From assembly GCF_024648885.1 (NCBI RefSeq), contig NZ_JANBBF010000010.1:496001-560000 (forward strand): a stretch of 64,000 nt of DNA, written 5' to 3'. Under the pieces are notes generated by a model. That model ran no database searches. It was not told the DNA's origin and saw nothing but the letters and a program-made list of their open reading frames with translations. Of the stretch, positions 18,701-27,275 are shown in pieces (positions within the stretch are counted from its first letter, which is position 1; the number at the start of each line of letters is the position of its first letter). Origin of the DNA: Prauserella salsuginis (GTDB taxonomy: Bacteria > Actinomycetota > Actinomycetes > Mycobacteriales > Pseudonocardiaceae). The translations under genes were made by a program, and so were the position numbers.

Positions 18701-18761
18701 GTCCGGGTCGACGGCCTCGAAGTCGACGGCGAAGAAGAGCACGACGACCGCGAAGAAGTAG
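15717..18761 (+). CDS. topA: DNA topoisomerase I
   Basis: Type IA topoisomerase that relaxes negatively supercoiled DNA. The Toprim domain opens with LVIVESPTKARKI and contains the acidic triad in ATDPDREGEAIAWHL. The catalytic Tyr is residue 340 in YITYMRTDST. RPSTYASIIKTIQDRGYV is the conserved hinge motif. Instead of zinc fingers there are four repeated RFGPYV/RYGPYL C-terminal modules, then a long Lys/Ser/Thr tail of KSTGTKST repeats, as in Streptomyces and mycobacterial TopA. Length is 1014 residues. The GTG at 15717 follows GAGGAAGCGGG; the frame is open further upstream but without family similarity. Confidence 0.97.
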   Translation: MAATTRKKNGESSGGGNRRLVIVESPTKARKIAPYLGNGYVVESSRGHIRDLPRGAADVPAKYKGQSWARLGVDVDNDFEPLYIVPADKKATVTELKGLLKDVDELFLATDPDREGEAIAWHLLEALKPKVPVRRMVFHEVTPEAIRAAAESTRELDPDLVDAQETRRILDRLYGYEVSPVLWKKVMPRLSAGRVQSVATRVIVERERERMRFTSASYWDISATMDAGADAAPRNFPARLTAVDGARVATGRDFGWNGQLKDASAEVRVLDETEANRLAEALGGRDFAVSSVEEKPYTRKPYAPFMTSTLQQEAGRKLRFSSERSMRIAQRLYENGYITYMRTDSTTLSEAALSAARSQATDLYGSEYVSNGPRQYNRKVKNAQEAHEAIRPAGEVFRTPGQVAGELETDEFRLYELIWQRTIASQMADAKGTTMSVKITGTATSGEECVFSASGRTITFPGFLKAYVESVDTEEGGEADDKQKRLPQLAEGQNLTAAELDPDGHATSPPARYSEPALVSKLEELGIGRPSTYASIIKTIQDRGYVWKKGSALVPSWVAFSVVGLMERHFERLVDYDFTAAMEDELDRIASGDDKRTSWLSRFYFGGDLGVDGSVGRIGGLKKLVGSGVEDIDAREINSIPMFTDSEGRDVVVRVGRYGPYLEREVDGKSQRANLSDDLPPDELTLEIAEKLFATPQEGRVLGTDPVSGHEIVVKEGRFGPYVTEILPEPEEEPAEQDSAEEAAAESDGGEDSSGEQKTGTKTATKKTTAKKTTAKKTAKPKPRTASLLKSMDIAEVTLDDALKLLSLPRVVGTDPESGEEITAQNGRYGPYLKKGTDSRSLATEDQIFDITLDEALKLYAEPKRRGRQAAKPPLLELKEDSVSGKPIVVKDGRFGPYVTDGEYNASLRKSDSVEDLTQERAEELLAEKRAKGPAKKTTSKKSTAGTKSTSTKSAGTKSTGTKSTATKSSAGKSTAAKSTGTKSTGTKSTAKKSTSGSTASKSTAKKSTTTAKK

Positions 18762-18776
18762 CAGGTCCGGTGAACA

Positions 18777-18818
18777 CGACACGGCTCCCGGTGGGATCAC
18801 CCGCCGGGAGCCGTGTCG
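18777..18818 (+). terminator. topA terminator
   Basis: Arms CGACACGGCTCCCGG (18777-18791) and CCGGGAGCCGTGTCG (18804-18818) are perfectly complementary. The stem extends inward to an ATCA loop. It begins 16 bases after the topA stop. Confidence 0.85.
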
Positions 18819-19145
18819 TCGGTGCGGGCGGGGCGCCGCCGTACGGGCGTTCACCGGTCCGACGGATGTCGCCGACCGGGGGCATGCGTCGGACCGGGTC
18901 GGCTCCGCCCGGCTCCCGTGGTGCGTGTCGTCGGGTGTTTGCGCAGCGCACGCGGGATCTCTCGGGGTCGGGCGACTGCTCACGGTCGACCTCGGGCGGA
19001 CTACCCGCTGCGGTCGCCGCGGCTCGTGAGTGAGCCGGGTCATCGTCCTGTTGGCGGATGCGCGGTGTGATGGGACCGCTACCCTGACAGCCGACGGCAT
19101 GTCATGGCGGGTTTCCCGCATCGGAAGCAGGTACGAGGAGGACGC

Positions 19146-19727
19146 GTGGGCAGCGGAGACGGCACCCAGGCTCCGGAGTCAGCGCACGGCTACAGCGATT
19201 CACTGGCCGACGCGGACACCGCCACGGACGGGTCCGGTTCGATGATTCCTCCCGCACAGTCGACCGTGCCGGATCTGGAGGTCATCCGGAACAAGGCCGC
19301 GGCGGCGCTTGCCGAGGAGGACGCGAAGCAGGCGCAACAGGCCGGTTCCGGGGACGCCGGCGGCACCTCGGACGCCGACGCGCAGGACGGCGATTCGGAA
19401 GGTGGGGACGAGGAGACCGCGGGCACCGAGACCACCGGCACCGGAACGAACGGCGTCAGGGGCAGGCTCGGCAAACTCCCGAGGCCGCGGATGCGGGGCC
19501 AATTGCTGCCTGCGATGTTGCGCAGGGGGCAGCAGTCCCAGCAGGCGCAGCGGCCCGCGGAAGCCAAGCCCGTGAAGCAGCCGCTGAACCAGCGCGTCAC
19601 GGTCCGCAAGCCGTCGAACGCCTCGACCGGCATGATCGTGGCCGGCGTGCTGTTGATCGTGTTCGTGATCGTGGCGATCCAGTTCGTCGTCAGCTTCGTC
19701 GAGAGCGTCAGCAGCATCTTCTCCTGA
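19146..19727 (+). CDS. Conserved membrane protein of unknown function
   Basis: A 193-residue protein: a polar, acidic, Ala/Gln-rich cytoplasmic part (about 1-155), then one strongly hydrophobic helix near the C-terminus (MIVAGVLLIVFVIVAIQFVV) and a short tail. It looks like a tail-anchored protein. I recognise no domain. The GTG at 19146 has GAGGAG five bases upstream. The 18819-19145 gap before it shows no other gene. It lies between topA and the MFS/dTMP kinase gene. Confidence 0.78.
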   Translation: MGSGDGTQAPESAHGYSDSLADADTATDGSGSMIPPAQSTVPDLEVIRNKAAAALAEEDAKQAQQAGSGDAGGTSDADAQDGDSEGGDEETAGTETTGTGTNGVRGRLGKLPRPRMRGQLLPAMLRRGQQSQQAQRPAEAKPVKQPLNQRVTVRKPSNASTGMIVAGVLLIVFVIVAIQFVVSFVESVSSIFS

Positions 19728-19990
19728 CCGGGCGTTGCCGGGGACGGCGTCGCGGCCGCTCCCGATTCACCGGCTCGGCGCCGGTCATGGCGCGTACCGG
19801 CCCACCCGGGGCGCGCCGAGGCCACGCCTGACCACCGGCGCCCGACCTGCTGTCCCATTTTGGTGAATCGCCCGGTGTGGCATCACCGTCGGTGGGGTAC
19901 TGCCTACGCGCGGTGTCTTCGCTGGTCCACCCCGCAAGGGCGGGCAGGCCAGCGATACCCTGGCCGCACAGGCAGCGCCGGTCATGTGGG
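19728..19990 (+). promoter_or_regulatory. Promoter region of the MFS-dTMP kinase gene
   Basis: Noncoding. CGATACCCT near 19953-19961 gives a TACCCT -10-like hexamer; transcription from it would start just before the proposed GTG at 19991. No other gene is seen. Confidence 0.35.
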
Positions 19991-22312
19991 GTGGGGCACA
20001 TCAGCGAGGCAGCTCGGGGGACACAGAACGCCGACACACGCGGTGACCGCGCGTCGGCGGACGCCTCCACGGCGCAGGGCACCGCCCCCGGTGACACCGA
20101 GGGTGCGCCGCGCGTGGCGGCGGGTTCGCCGGCGCACCACGAGATGTCGACGACCCGGCGGGCACGCAGCGTGCTGGGGATCCGGCCGTTCCGGCGGCTG
20201 TGGGCGGTGACGTACCTGTGCAGCGTGGCCGACTGGCTCGCGATGCTCGGCCTCACCGGCCTCGTCACGAAGTACACCGACGACTATCTGCTGCAGAACT
20301 TCGCGTTCGTCGGGGTCGTGCTCACCCAGTTGCTGCCAGGGTTGCTGTTCGCGCCGCTCGGCGGCCTGCTGGCCGACCGGTTCGACCGCCGCAAGGTGAT
20401 GATCTGCGCCGACCTCGCACGGTTCGCGCTGCTGTTCTCGATCCCGATCGTCGGGTCACCGATCTGGCTGTTCGTCGCCAACTTCATGGCCGGGTCCGCC
20501 GCGATGATGTGGATCCCGTCGAAGGACGCTGCGGTACCGAACCTGCTGCGCAGGCCGGATCAGGTGGAAACGGCCAACCAGCTCGGCCTGTTCATGACCT
20601 ACGGGCTCGCGGTCGTCAGCGGCGCCGGGCTGTACTCGGTGCTCACCGGTGTGCAGACGACGCTCGGGATCTCGCCCGACGCGTTCGGCGAGTTCGGTGT
20701 CGCCAACGCCGTCGTGTTCATCAACGCGCTGCTGTACCTGGCCAGTGCCCTGCTCATCGCGACCCGCATCCCGGAACTGTCGCTCCGCAACGTTCACCCC
20801 GTGCCGGCGAGCACCGCCGCGCAGGACACCGCGTCGAGCGGCGACGACGCCGACGTCGGCTTCATCGCGATGGTGCGGCAGAGCTTCAGCTACATCCGGC
20901 GTACCAAGCTGGTCCGCGGCCTGCTGATCGGGATGATGGGCGCGTTCGCCGCGGGCGGCGCCGTGATCGGTGCGGCCAAGCCGTACTCGCTGAGCCTGGG
21001 CGGCGGCGAAGCGTCGTTCGGCCTGCTGTTCGTGGCGGTCTTCGTCGGCGCTGCGGCAGGTCTGGCGGTGGTGCCGAAGCTGGCCCGCAGGCTGCCACAC
21101 GACCGGCTGTTCGGCGTGGGCATCGTGCTGGCGGGCCTGGCGCTGATCGTCGTGGCGCTGTCGCCGCACCTGGCCGTGTCGCTCGTCGCGGCGGCCGCCG
21201 TCGGTGGGTGCGCGGGTGCAGGCTTCCTCACCGGCGTGACGATCATCGGCTCGCAGATCGACGATTCGATGCGCGGCCGCATCAACGCCATCTACCAGTC
21301 GCTACTGAAGATCATCATCTTCGGTTCGACCGCGACCGTGCCGGTGCTCATCGGCTTGGTGCAGCCGCACAAGATCACGGTGTGGGGCAACGAGCTGATC
21401 ATCGACGGCACGCGGCCCGTGTTGCTGGGCGGCGGGCTGCTGGCCGCGCTCGTCGGCGTCGTCGCGTACCGGCAGATGGACTCGCGCCGCACCGAACCGA
21501 TCCTCGCCGACCTGCGCAACGTCATGCGCAGGCGGCCACGGCGTGTGAACGGCCTGCTCATCGCGCTCGAAGGCACGACCGAGACCGACACGGGCAGGCA
21601 GGCGGCCCGCCTCGCCGACGCTCTGCGCACCGGGGAGCGGGACGTCGTACTCGCCACCGATCCGGCGCTCGACGACGAACGCCTGCGGGGCATCGTCTCA
21701 GGAGCATCGCTGTCCAGCGCACGTGCGCAAGCGCTTGCGGCCGCGGCGGTGCGCGCCGACATCGTGGAACGCGACATCCGGCCTGCGCTCGACTCCGGCG
21801 CCGTCGTCGTCATGGAACGGTTCGTCGACTCGCCGCTCGCGCACCTGTCCGCGGTGGCCGGGCTCGACGCCTCCGAGCTGGAGGGTCTTGCCGACTGGGC
21901 GACGGCACGGCTGCGGCCCGACCTGGCGGTGTTGCTCGACACCGACCCGGGGGCGGGGACCGCCGAGGGCGGTGCGGACGGCACGTCGGCCGGCCCGCAG
22001 CATTGGCGGGTGCAGCAGCTGCTCACCGAAATGGCGTCGGCGGACCCGCAGCACTACGTCGTCGTGGACGCGGACGGCAGCCCCGACGACGTCGCGGACC
22101 GGATCCACACCGCGGTCCAGTGCGCTCTCGCAGGGAAGGTGCCGGGGCTGAGCGCGCGGCGCCGGAAGTCCGGCCACGCGAACGGCTCCGCGTCCCAGGA
22201 CTCGCCCCGCGCCCGGACAGACGGGGCAGCCGGGACCGACGGGGCTGCCGAAGCGCAGGCCGCGGACGAGACCGGCGCTGACGAACGCGCGACGCAGGGG
22301 ACCGCATCGTGA
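19991..22312 (+). CDS. MFS transporter fused to a degenerate dTMP kinase domain
   Basis: N-terminal two-thirds: a 12-helix major facilitator transporter (LADRFDRRKV loop motif after helix 2, then helices to about residue 500). C-terminal ~220 residues: a thymidylate-kinase fold starting at NGLLIALEGTTETDTGRQ. In working Tmk this position is a GGDGAGKST-type P-loop; here the loop has no GK(S/T) and no lysine. A VVMERFVDSPLAHLS segment corresponds to the DRY/lid neighbourhood. Fused MFS-Tmk proteins are known in actinomycetes; the missing P-loop lysine is not expected of an active kinase. The start is uncertain: GTG 19991 is preferred, with GTG 19877 and ATG 20144 as alternatives. The stop overlaps holB, the usual partner of tmk. 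Confidence 0.85.
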   Translation: MGHISEAARGTQNADTRGDRASADASTAQGTAPGDTEGAPRVAAGSPAHHEMSTTRRARSVLGIRPFRRLWAVTYLCSVADWLAMLGLTGLVTKYTDDYLLQNFAFVGVVLTQLLPGLLFAPLGGLLADRFDRRKVMICADLARFALLFSIPIVGSPIWLFVANFMAGSAAMMWIPSKDAAVPNLLRRPDQVETANQLGLFMTYGLAVVSGAGLYSVLTGVQTTLGISPDAFGEFGVANAVVFINALLYLASALLIATRIPELSLRNVHPVPASTAAQDTASSGDDADVGFIAMVRQSFSYIRRTKLVRGLLIGMMGAFAAGGAVIGAAKPYSLSLGGGEASFGLLFVAVFVGAAAGLAVVPKLARRLPHDRLFGVGIVLAGLALIVVALSPHLAVSLVAAAAVGGCAGAGFLTGVTIIGSQIDDSMRGRINAIYQSLLKIIIFGSTATVPVLIGLVQPHKITVWGNELIIDGTRPVLLGGGLLAALVGVVAYRQMDSRRTEPILADLRNVMRRRPRRVNGLLIALEGTTETDTGRQAARLADALRTGERDVVLATDPALDDERLRGIVSGASLSSARAQALAAAAVRADIVERDIRPALDSGAVVVMERFVDSPLAHLSAVAGLDASELEGLADWATARLRPDLAVLLDTDPGAGTAEGGADGTSAGPQHWRVQQLLTEMASADPQHYVVVDADGSPDDVADRIHTAVQCALAGKVPGLSARRRKSGHANGSASQDSPRARTDGAAGTDGAAEAQAADETGADERATQGTAS

Positions 22313-23499
22313 CCTCGGTGTGGTCACAGGTGGTCGGTCAGGAACCGGCCGTGGAGACGTTGCAGACCGCCGCGTCGGCGGCCGCTGCGCTGGTCGCGGG
22401 TGAGGCCGACACGAGCGGCGGGATGACCCACGCGTGGTTGTTCACCGGTCCGCCCGGGTCGGGCCGGTCGGTGGCCGCCCGGACGTTCGCCGCCGCGCTG
22501 CAGTGCTCGACGGGTACGGGCTGCGGCGGCTGTACCGGTTGCCGCACCGCCGTCGCAGGCACCCACGCCGATGTCCGACTCGTCGTCCCCGAAGGGCTGT
22601 CGATCTCGGTTGCGGAGATGCGCGCGCTCGTGCAGGCCGCCGCGCGCAGGCCCACGACCGGTGAATGGCAGGTCGTGATCATCGAGGACGCGGACCGCTT
22701 GACCGAGGGAGCCTCGAACGCGCTGCTCAAGGCCGTGGAGGAACCGCCGGACCGCACGGTGTTCCTGCTGTGCGCGCCGTCGGACCACCCCGAGGACGTG
22801 TCCGTGACGATCCGGTCGCGGTGCAGGCTCGTCACGTTGCGCACGCCGCCGCCGGACGCCATCGCACGGGTGCTGGCCGAGCGCGACGGTGTCGACGAAT
22901 CGACCGCGCGCTGGGCCGCCTCGGTGTGCGGCGGGCACGTCGGCAGGGCACGCAGGCTCGCCACCGACGAGGCGGCACGTGGCAGGCGCGACTCGGTGCT
23001 GCGCATCCCGCTCGGACTTCGCAGGCCCGGCGACGTCTTCACGTGCGCCGACGAACTGATCAAGACCGCCGAGTCCGACGCCGCCGACGAGAGCAAGACA
23101 CGCGACGAGGCCGAAGCCGAGGAGCTGCGCACCGCCATGGGCTCCGGCGGCACCGGCAAGGGCGTGGCGGCGGCGAAACGTTCCGCCGATGCCGCCGTGA
23201 AACAGCTGGAGAAACGGCAGAAATCGCGGGCCACCAGAACCCAGCGGGACACGCTCGACCTGGCGCTGATCGACCTGGCCGGGTTCTACCGCGACGTGCT
23301 CGTCACCTCCAGCGGAGCGGGCGCCATTCTCAACCACCCCGACTTCGCCGAACACAGCCGCGAGGCCGCACGCGAGTGGACGCCGGCGTCGACACTGCGC
23401 CGCCTCGAAGCGGTCCTCGAATGCCGCGAAGCGATCACCTGGAACGTCAAACCGCGCATCGCAGTCGAGGCCATGATCACCACCCTCCGCGAGGGCTGA
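22309..23499 (+). CDS. holB: DNA polymerase III delta' subunit
   Basis: Clamp-loader subunit (AAA+). The P-loop-like GPPGSGRS has Arg for Lys, as in delta' proteins that do not hydrolyse ATP. The CGGCTGC cluster is the zinc-binding element. The conserved VIIEDADRLTEGASNALLKAVEEPP is followed by the SRC motif in IRSRCRLVTLRTP. Length is 396 residues. The GTG overlaps the preceding stop (GTGA), so it is translated with the MFS-Tmk gene. It works with the clamp loader to place the sliding clamp. Confidence 0.95.
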   Translation: MTSVWSQVVGQEPAVETLQTAASAAAALVAGEADTSGGMTHAWLFTGPPGSGRSVAARTFAAALQCSTGTGCGGCTGCRTAVAGTHADVRLVVPEGLSISVAEMRALVQAAARRPTTGEWQVVIIEDADRLTEGASNALLKAVEEPPDRTVFLLCAPSDHPEDVSVTIRSRCRLVTLRTPPPDAIARVLAERDGVDESTARWAASVCGGHVGRARRLATDEAARGRRDSVLRIPLGLRRPGDVFTCADELIKTAESDAADESKTRDEAEAEELRTAMGSGGTGKGVAAAKRSADAAVKQLEKRQKSRATRTQRDTLDLALIDLAGFYRDVLVTSSGAGAILNHPDFAEHSREAAREWTPASTLRRLEAVLECREAITWNVKPRIAVEAMITTLREG

Positions 23500-23804
23500 T
23501 CCACACGGAGGCAGGGCCGAAACGGCGACTCCCACGGCGCCTACCTTCCCCACGGACACCGGGCGATGCGTCTCTGAAGGCCGCTTGATGAAGCACAGAA
23601 AACCGAAAGTTTCCGAAATTTAATTCCTAACCTCGTAAGACTCAACGGTTTCCGGGGGATTTGGTCACAGTGTGTGATCAAATATACCCGTTTGGTGGAT
23701 TGGGTGGGCTTCAATATTCATTAGCATGGTCGCGTCATGCATGGGGGTATTCGCACTCTACTGGGGTATTCGTGTTGCCGCCATGGCGCGTATAGATCGG
23801 AATC
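23500..23804 (+). promoter_or_regulatory. AT-rich region ahead of the bacteriocin gene
   Basis: From about 23580 the base composition falls to roughly half G+C, in sharp contrast with the flanks. No gene is visible. A direct repeat GGGGTATTCG occurs at 23744-23753 and 23763-23772 (19 bp apart), a possible operator. TAGCAT near 23722 could be a -10. The AT-rich stretch marks the left edge of an acquired island. Confidence 0.45.
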
Positions 23805-24788
23805 GTGGGGAAAATGAAAGAAACTGACGTGCGTTGGGTGCTGGCATTCGATGCCTCGTGCGGCGAATGTAAAAGGGTTTCAAAATTAGTGAGCGAAGCA
23901 GCTGAAGGGCGGATTGAAGTCCTGCCTCTGGCTGGTGAAGAGGTCAAGAAGTGGCGACGGGATAGCTTGGGACCAAACGCGAAGTGGGCTCCCACGCTTC
24001 TTTGTGTAGGCGATTCGAGCGTCCGGGCTTGGACAGGAAGGGCGATTGCACTTCCGTTGCTGAAACGGCTTGGCGTACGTGCTTCCGGTCGGGTGTTAAA
24101 CGCGTTGGGTCAATTGCGACGCGCAACTCCTGCAGCCGCGGCACCTGGAGGCGGTCAGGAGGTGAGCCGAGCCAAGTTCTTCCGGTTTGCCGCGGGCGTA
24201 GCAGTTGCAGGGGGGATCTTGGCCAACGGTGCGCTACCGGCTGGCGCGGCAGCCAGTGTGAGCACGCATGAATGGGTCAGAGCCAACCGTGACAGACTCC
24301 CGCGTTCACTGCGAGATTTTGTACAGTATCCAATGTCTTATCGCCGCGCAATCTTCAATTTCCTTCCTTCGGAAGTGAAAAGCAGCCTCTGGGTTGAATA
24401 TATCTCACACCTTAGGTCAACTCGAGTTAACCTTTCCGGTCACCAAGTTGAGGTCTTGGGGGAAATTGTAGACGTTGCTTCTGATGGGTCTATATTTCAG
24501 GATGCGGGGAACAGTATAGCCAAGCAAAAGGTTAAAACCCTCGAAGGTCGAGTTGTTGCTGCGTTTGGAGAGATTGAGGCGCAAGAAATTCTACGCACGC
24601 TCGGTGGTAATGAGTCCACGAACCTGCATCAACTTCCTCTCGCTGTGGATTGTGCGTGTAATACTGCCGATGATTGGTGTAGCGGCTGTCCGAATCAGAA
24701 ATGCACCGGCGGTGGCTGCACTACGTCCACGAGCGGGTGCGGAAGTCTCTGGGTGAAAGAGTGCAATGGGCTCTGTAAATGTCCCTAA
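23805..24788 (+). CDS. Fulvocin C-related bacteriocin precursor
   Basis: A 327-residue protein with three parts. (i) Residues 10-105: thioredoxin/DCC-like domain with FDASCGEC (Cys19, Cys22). (ii) An internal Tat-like or hydrophobic segment, SRAKFFRFAAGVAVAGGILA (121-140), ending in an AGAA-type cleavage site, then a helical region (155-280). (iii) A Cys-rich C-terminus (281-327) with ten Cys at 283, 285, 292, 295, 300, 305, 312, 320, 324 and 326; the pattern CxC...WC...GCG...W...CNG recalls the disulphide-rich bacteriocin fulvocin C of Myxococcus. The gene is AT-rich with codon use unlike its neighbours, indicating transfer. Start: GTG 23805 or ATG 23814. No export or immunity gene is recognised beside it. 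Family recognition is from memory. Confidence 0.8.
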   Translation: MGKMKETDVRWVLAFDASCGECKRVSKLVSEAAEGRIEVLPLAGEEVKKWRRDSLGPNAKWAPTLLCVGDSSVRAWTGRAIALPLLKRLGVRASGRVLNALGQLRRATPAAAAPGGGQEVSRAKFFRFAAGVAVAGGILANGALPAGAAASVSTHEWVRANRDRLPRSLRDFVQYPMSYRRAIFNFLPSEVKSSLWVEYISHLRSTRVNLSGHQVEVLGEIVDVASDGSIFQDAGNSIAKQKVKTLEGRVVAAFGEIEAQEILRTLGGNESTNLHQLPLAVDCACNTADDWCSGCPNQKCTGGGCTTSTSGCGSLWVKECNGLCKCP

Positions 24789-25419
24789 GTATGTCTCATT
24801 TGAGTCGTTTGGAGCAGGCGATGACGGCCGTGAAGGTGTCGGTTCGGCGTTTGTAGACCAGCGTCGGCGGCGGTGGTAGGCGGTCAGCAAGCCATGGAAG
24901 GTTCGATGCCTTACAGGTGTCAGTCGAGGCGCTCCTTGGGCTCGATATCCTTACGCGCCAGCCGGGGCCGGATTACTCATGTCTCGTAACCTTCGGCGAT
25001 GGTCGTGGCTGTTGTAAGGCCTTATCGTCGTGCACCATCATCAGCTTGCGGCGCTGCGGCCCACGAGGCGAAAGAACCGGCTGGGACGCGGTGGCCAACG
25101 GGGTCACCCATCACCATCAACGGTGTCACCTGTCCGAGCCCGGTGGCCGACGGTAAGCATCTGGCGTCGGAGAGCGCACGAAGCCTCGACCCAGCTTTCC
25201 CACGGTCGACCGGGCTCGGCAGGTCATAGGTCCCCATTTGCGTCGCAGGTGGGCGGCTGCAGGATCAGCCGATCAAGCCTTGTACCAACTAACTTGTCCA
25301 GCACGGCGTAACGGACTCCTGTCGACAAGCCCGACCTCGACCGGATGGATGCTCCCTGGCCTCGGCCACAACCGCGGTGGCAACGCCCACCACCCGCACG
25401 GAGGTTGTGTCGAAACGAC
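24789..25419. other. Decayed mobile-element debris, no intact gene
   Basis: The minus-strand reading of 24796-24870 ends in VYKRRTDTFTAVIACSKRLK then stop, resembling the last ~25 residues of IS4/IS5-type DDE transposases (the Y-x-R-R segment). No upstream transposase domain follows in frame. The rest (24890-25400) has several broken frames without recognisable domains, and composition returns to GC-rich rightwards. I see no clear terminal inverted repeats or tRNA-derived attachment duplication. Confidence 0.3.
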
Positions 25420-25456
25420 GACGCCCCACGGTGCCCTCGGGGCGCTACGGGGCGTC
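25420..25456 (-). terminator. Terminator of the secreted-protein gene
   Basis: GACGCCCC (25420-25427) pairs with GGGGCGTC (25449-25456), with further G-C pairing inside. It lies 23 bases beyond the stop of the minus-strand gene ending at 25479. Confidence 0.6.
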
Positions 25457-25478
25457 GACCGTTCCCACTCCGAGGGGC

Positions 25479-27143
25479 TCACTCCCTCGGGCGAGGGGAG
25501 GGCTTCGGCGGAGCCGCCGCCGCTGCCGATCCACCCCGGCGGCCCGGGGACACGGCCACCAGGACCGCGCCGATCAGCAGCATCGCCGTACCCGTCCAGA
25601 AGATCGGCACCGACGCGTACGCACCGCTCGTCTGCGCCAGCTTGTCCGGACCCGCGGGCGGGGCGGCGCCGCCACCCTCCGGCGGGGCAGCCGGCTCGGG
25701 CTTGCTGCAGTCGACGCCGCCTGTCGGAGCGAACGCGCGCGCGATCTGCTCACCCAGCGACACCTGCGCCAACGACGACGGCAGCTTCTCCGCCGCATCG
25801 CCGGGAAGCAGGCTCTTCAACTTCTGCGTCGGCAGGATCTGCAGGTCCAGCAGCCGCGCCGACGCGCCCTGCTGATACCCCTTGAACGGCTCGGCCTGCT
25901 CACTGCCACGCTTCGTCAGCTCGGCGATGCTCAGCCGCAGCACACCCAGGTCCAGGACCTTCTTGGCCGCGGTGTCGTTCAGGGCCTTCACCCCGTCGTT
26001 CATCGTCTGGGCGAGATCGCCGACCACGGGTGCGTCCTTGACCTGCTCGTACCCGGGCAGCTTCTTCATGCCCTCCGTCGGCACACCGACCGGGATGTCG
26101 GCCGTGGGGTTCGCCGCGTCCAGGGTGAACAGCTCCTCGCCGTTCCGCTCGATCGTCAGCACCGGCGCCTTGTACTCGACCTTCGACGTCTCCGCCTTGC
26201 CCGTCGACAACACCCGCAGTGTCGGCTGGCTCGCGACCTTCACCGTCAGCCCGAGCGGCGTGCCCTTCAGGATGTTGATGTCGGCCACCTGCATGGTCGA
26301 CGTCGACTCCACGGCCTTGCGATCGGTGCCCGGCATATCGACCAGCCGCACCGTGGACCGGGTCGACAGCGTGTTCGGCGCGCTGACCAGCGACCCCTTG
26401 CCGTCCGCTGCCGGCTTGGCGTCGTTCGTGCGCTGGCCCGACAGCATGCCACCGAGATCGGCGAACGACCCCAACTTGCTCAGCGCCTCCTCGGCGCCCG
26501 AATCCGAGCCGTTGAGCTGCCCCAGATCCGGCATGGTCGGGATCGAGTTCACCAGCGACGCACTGGCCGTCGACGTCGACGCGTCAGCCATCGTGCCGAC
26601 ACACGGCCCCAGCTCCTCGCTCCACCGCGCATGCGCCGAACCGTTCAGCGCGCTCAGGTTGACCAACGGATTGTCCGGGGCGTTGATGCCCGTCGACACC
26701 GGCTTCTCGTTGTCCGGCAGCGCGGTCTGAGTCACCGACCCCGGCGGCATCGGCGAATTGCCACCGATGGCCACCCCCGCCGGCGCCGCCGACGCGATCG
26801 ACCGTTCGTACGTCAGATACGCCTCCGAATCGACCTGCGCGTTGGACAACCCGAAACCGCCCTCCAACGCGGACTGCTTCGGCAGATCCTCCTCCGCACC
26901 CGGCAGGATCGCGTCCGTCGGCACCGCCTGCGGCAACAACCGCACCATGCCGAGCGCCGTGCCCGCCTCCCCGATGGCCTTGGCCTTCGTCTTGGTCGGC
27001 CCCGACGCCGGCGGCGCATCCGGATCGGCGGGCGGGGGAACAGGAGTGGTCGGGATCGTCTGTCCGGCCGCAGGTCCGGCGGCCAGGACGACCATGGCGG
27101 CCGCCAGCGGCAGCGCTGCCGAGCGGGCCAGTCGTCGGCGCAT
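25479..27143 (-). CDS. Secreted, membrane-anchored protein of unknown function
   Basis: A 554-residue exported protein. It has a signal peptide (RRRLARSAALPLAAAMVVLAAG, cleavage near AAGQT), a large extracytoplasmic part rich in Ser, Thr, Ala and Pro, a Pro-rich spacer, and a C-terminal helix (SVPIFWTGTAMLLIGAVLVA) followed by a basic tail. Together these predict a cell-surface protein with its C-terminus inside. Two Cys occur (GPCVGTM and VDCSKPE). I recognise no domain; similar proteins occur in Pseudonocardiaceae. The ATG at 27143 is chosen for its CTGGAGGACC ribosome binding site and the signal peptide directly after it. Confidence 0.85.
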   Translation of the reverse strand: MRRRLARSAALPLAAAMVVLAAGPAAGQTIPTTPVPPPADPDAPPASGPTKTKAKAIGEAGTALGMVRLLPQAVPTDAILPGAEEDLPKQSALEGGFGLSNAQVDSEAYLTYERSIASAAPAGVAIGGNSPMPPGSVTQTALPDNEKPVSTGINAPDNPLVNLSALNGSAHARWSEELGPCVGTMADASTSTASASLVNSIPTMPDLGQLNGSDSGAEEALSKLGSFADLGGMLSGQRTNDAKPAADGKGSLVSAPNTLSTRSTVRLVDMPGTDRKAVESTSTMQVADINILKGTPLGLTVKVASQPTLRVLSTGKAETSKVEYKAPVLTIERNGEELFTLDAANPTADIPVGVPTEGMKKLPGYEQVKDAPVVGDLAQTMNDGVKALNDTAAKKVLDLGVLRLSIAELTKRGSEQAEPFKGYQQGASARLLDLQILPTQKLKSLLPGDAAEKLPSSLAQVSLGEQIARAFAPTGGVDCSKPEPAAPPEGGGAAPPAGPDKLAQTSGAYASVPIFWTGTAMLLIGAVLVAVSPGRRGGSAAAAAPPKPSPRPRE

Positions 27144-27275
27144 AGTGGTGGGTCCTCCAGTGCAGGTGAAGCCGGTCGGGGTGGCTATGCCTGTTTGATC
27201 CTGTAACGAGCCAGGGGGGCGTTGGTGACGCATGAGCGTCCGGTATAGTCTTACGCACAAGGACATCACGTCCAC

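Noticed and set aside
24917..25340. Short frames that might be further transposase or integrase pieces
   Set aside because: No run of residues matched a family I could name with confidence; described only as debris.
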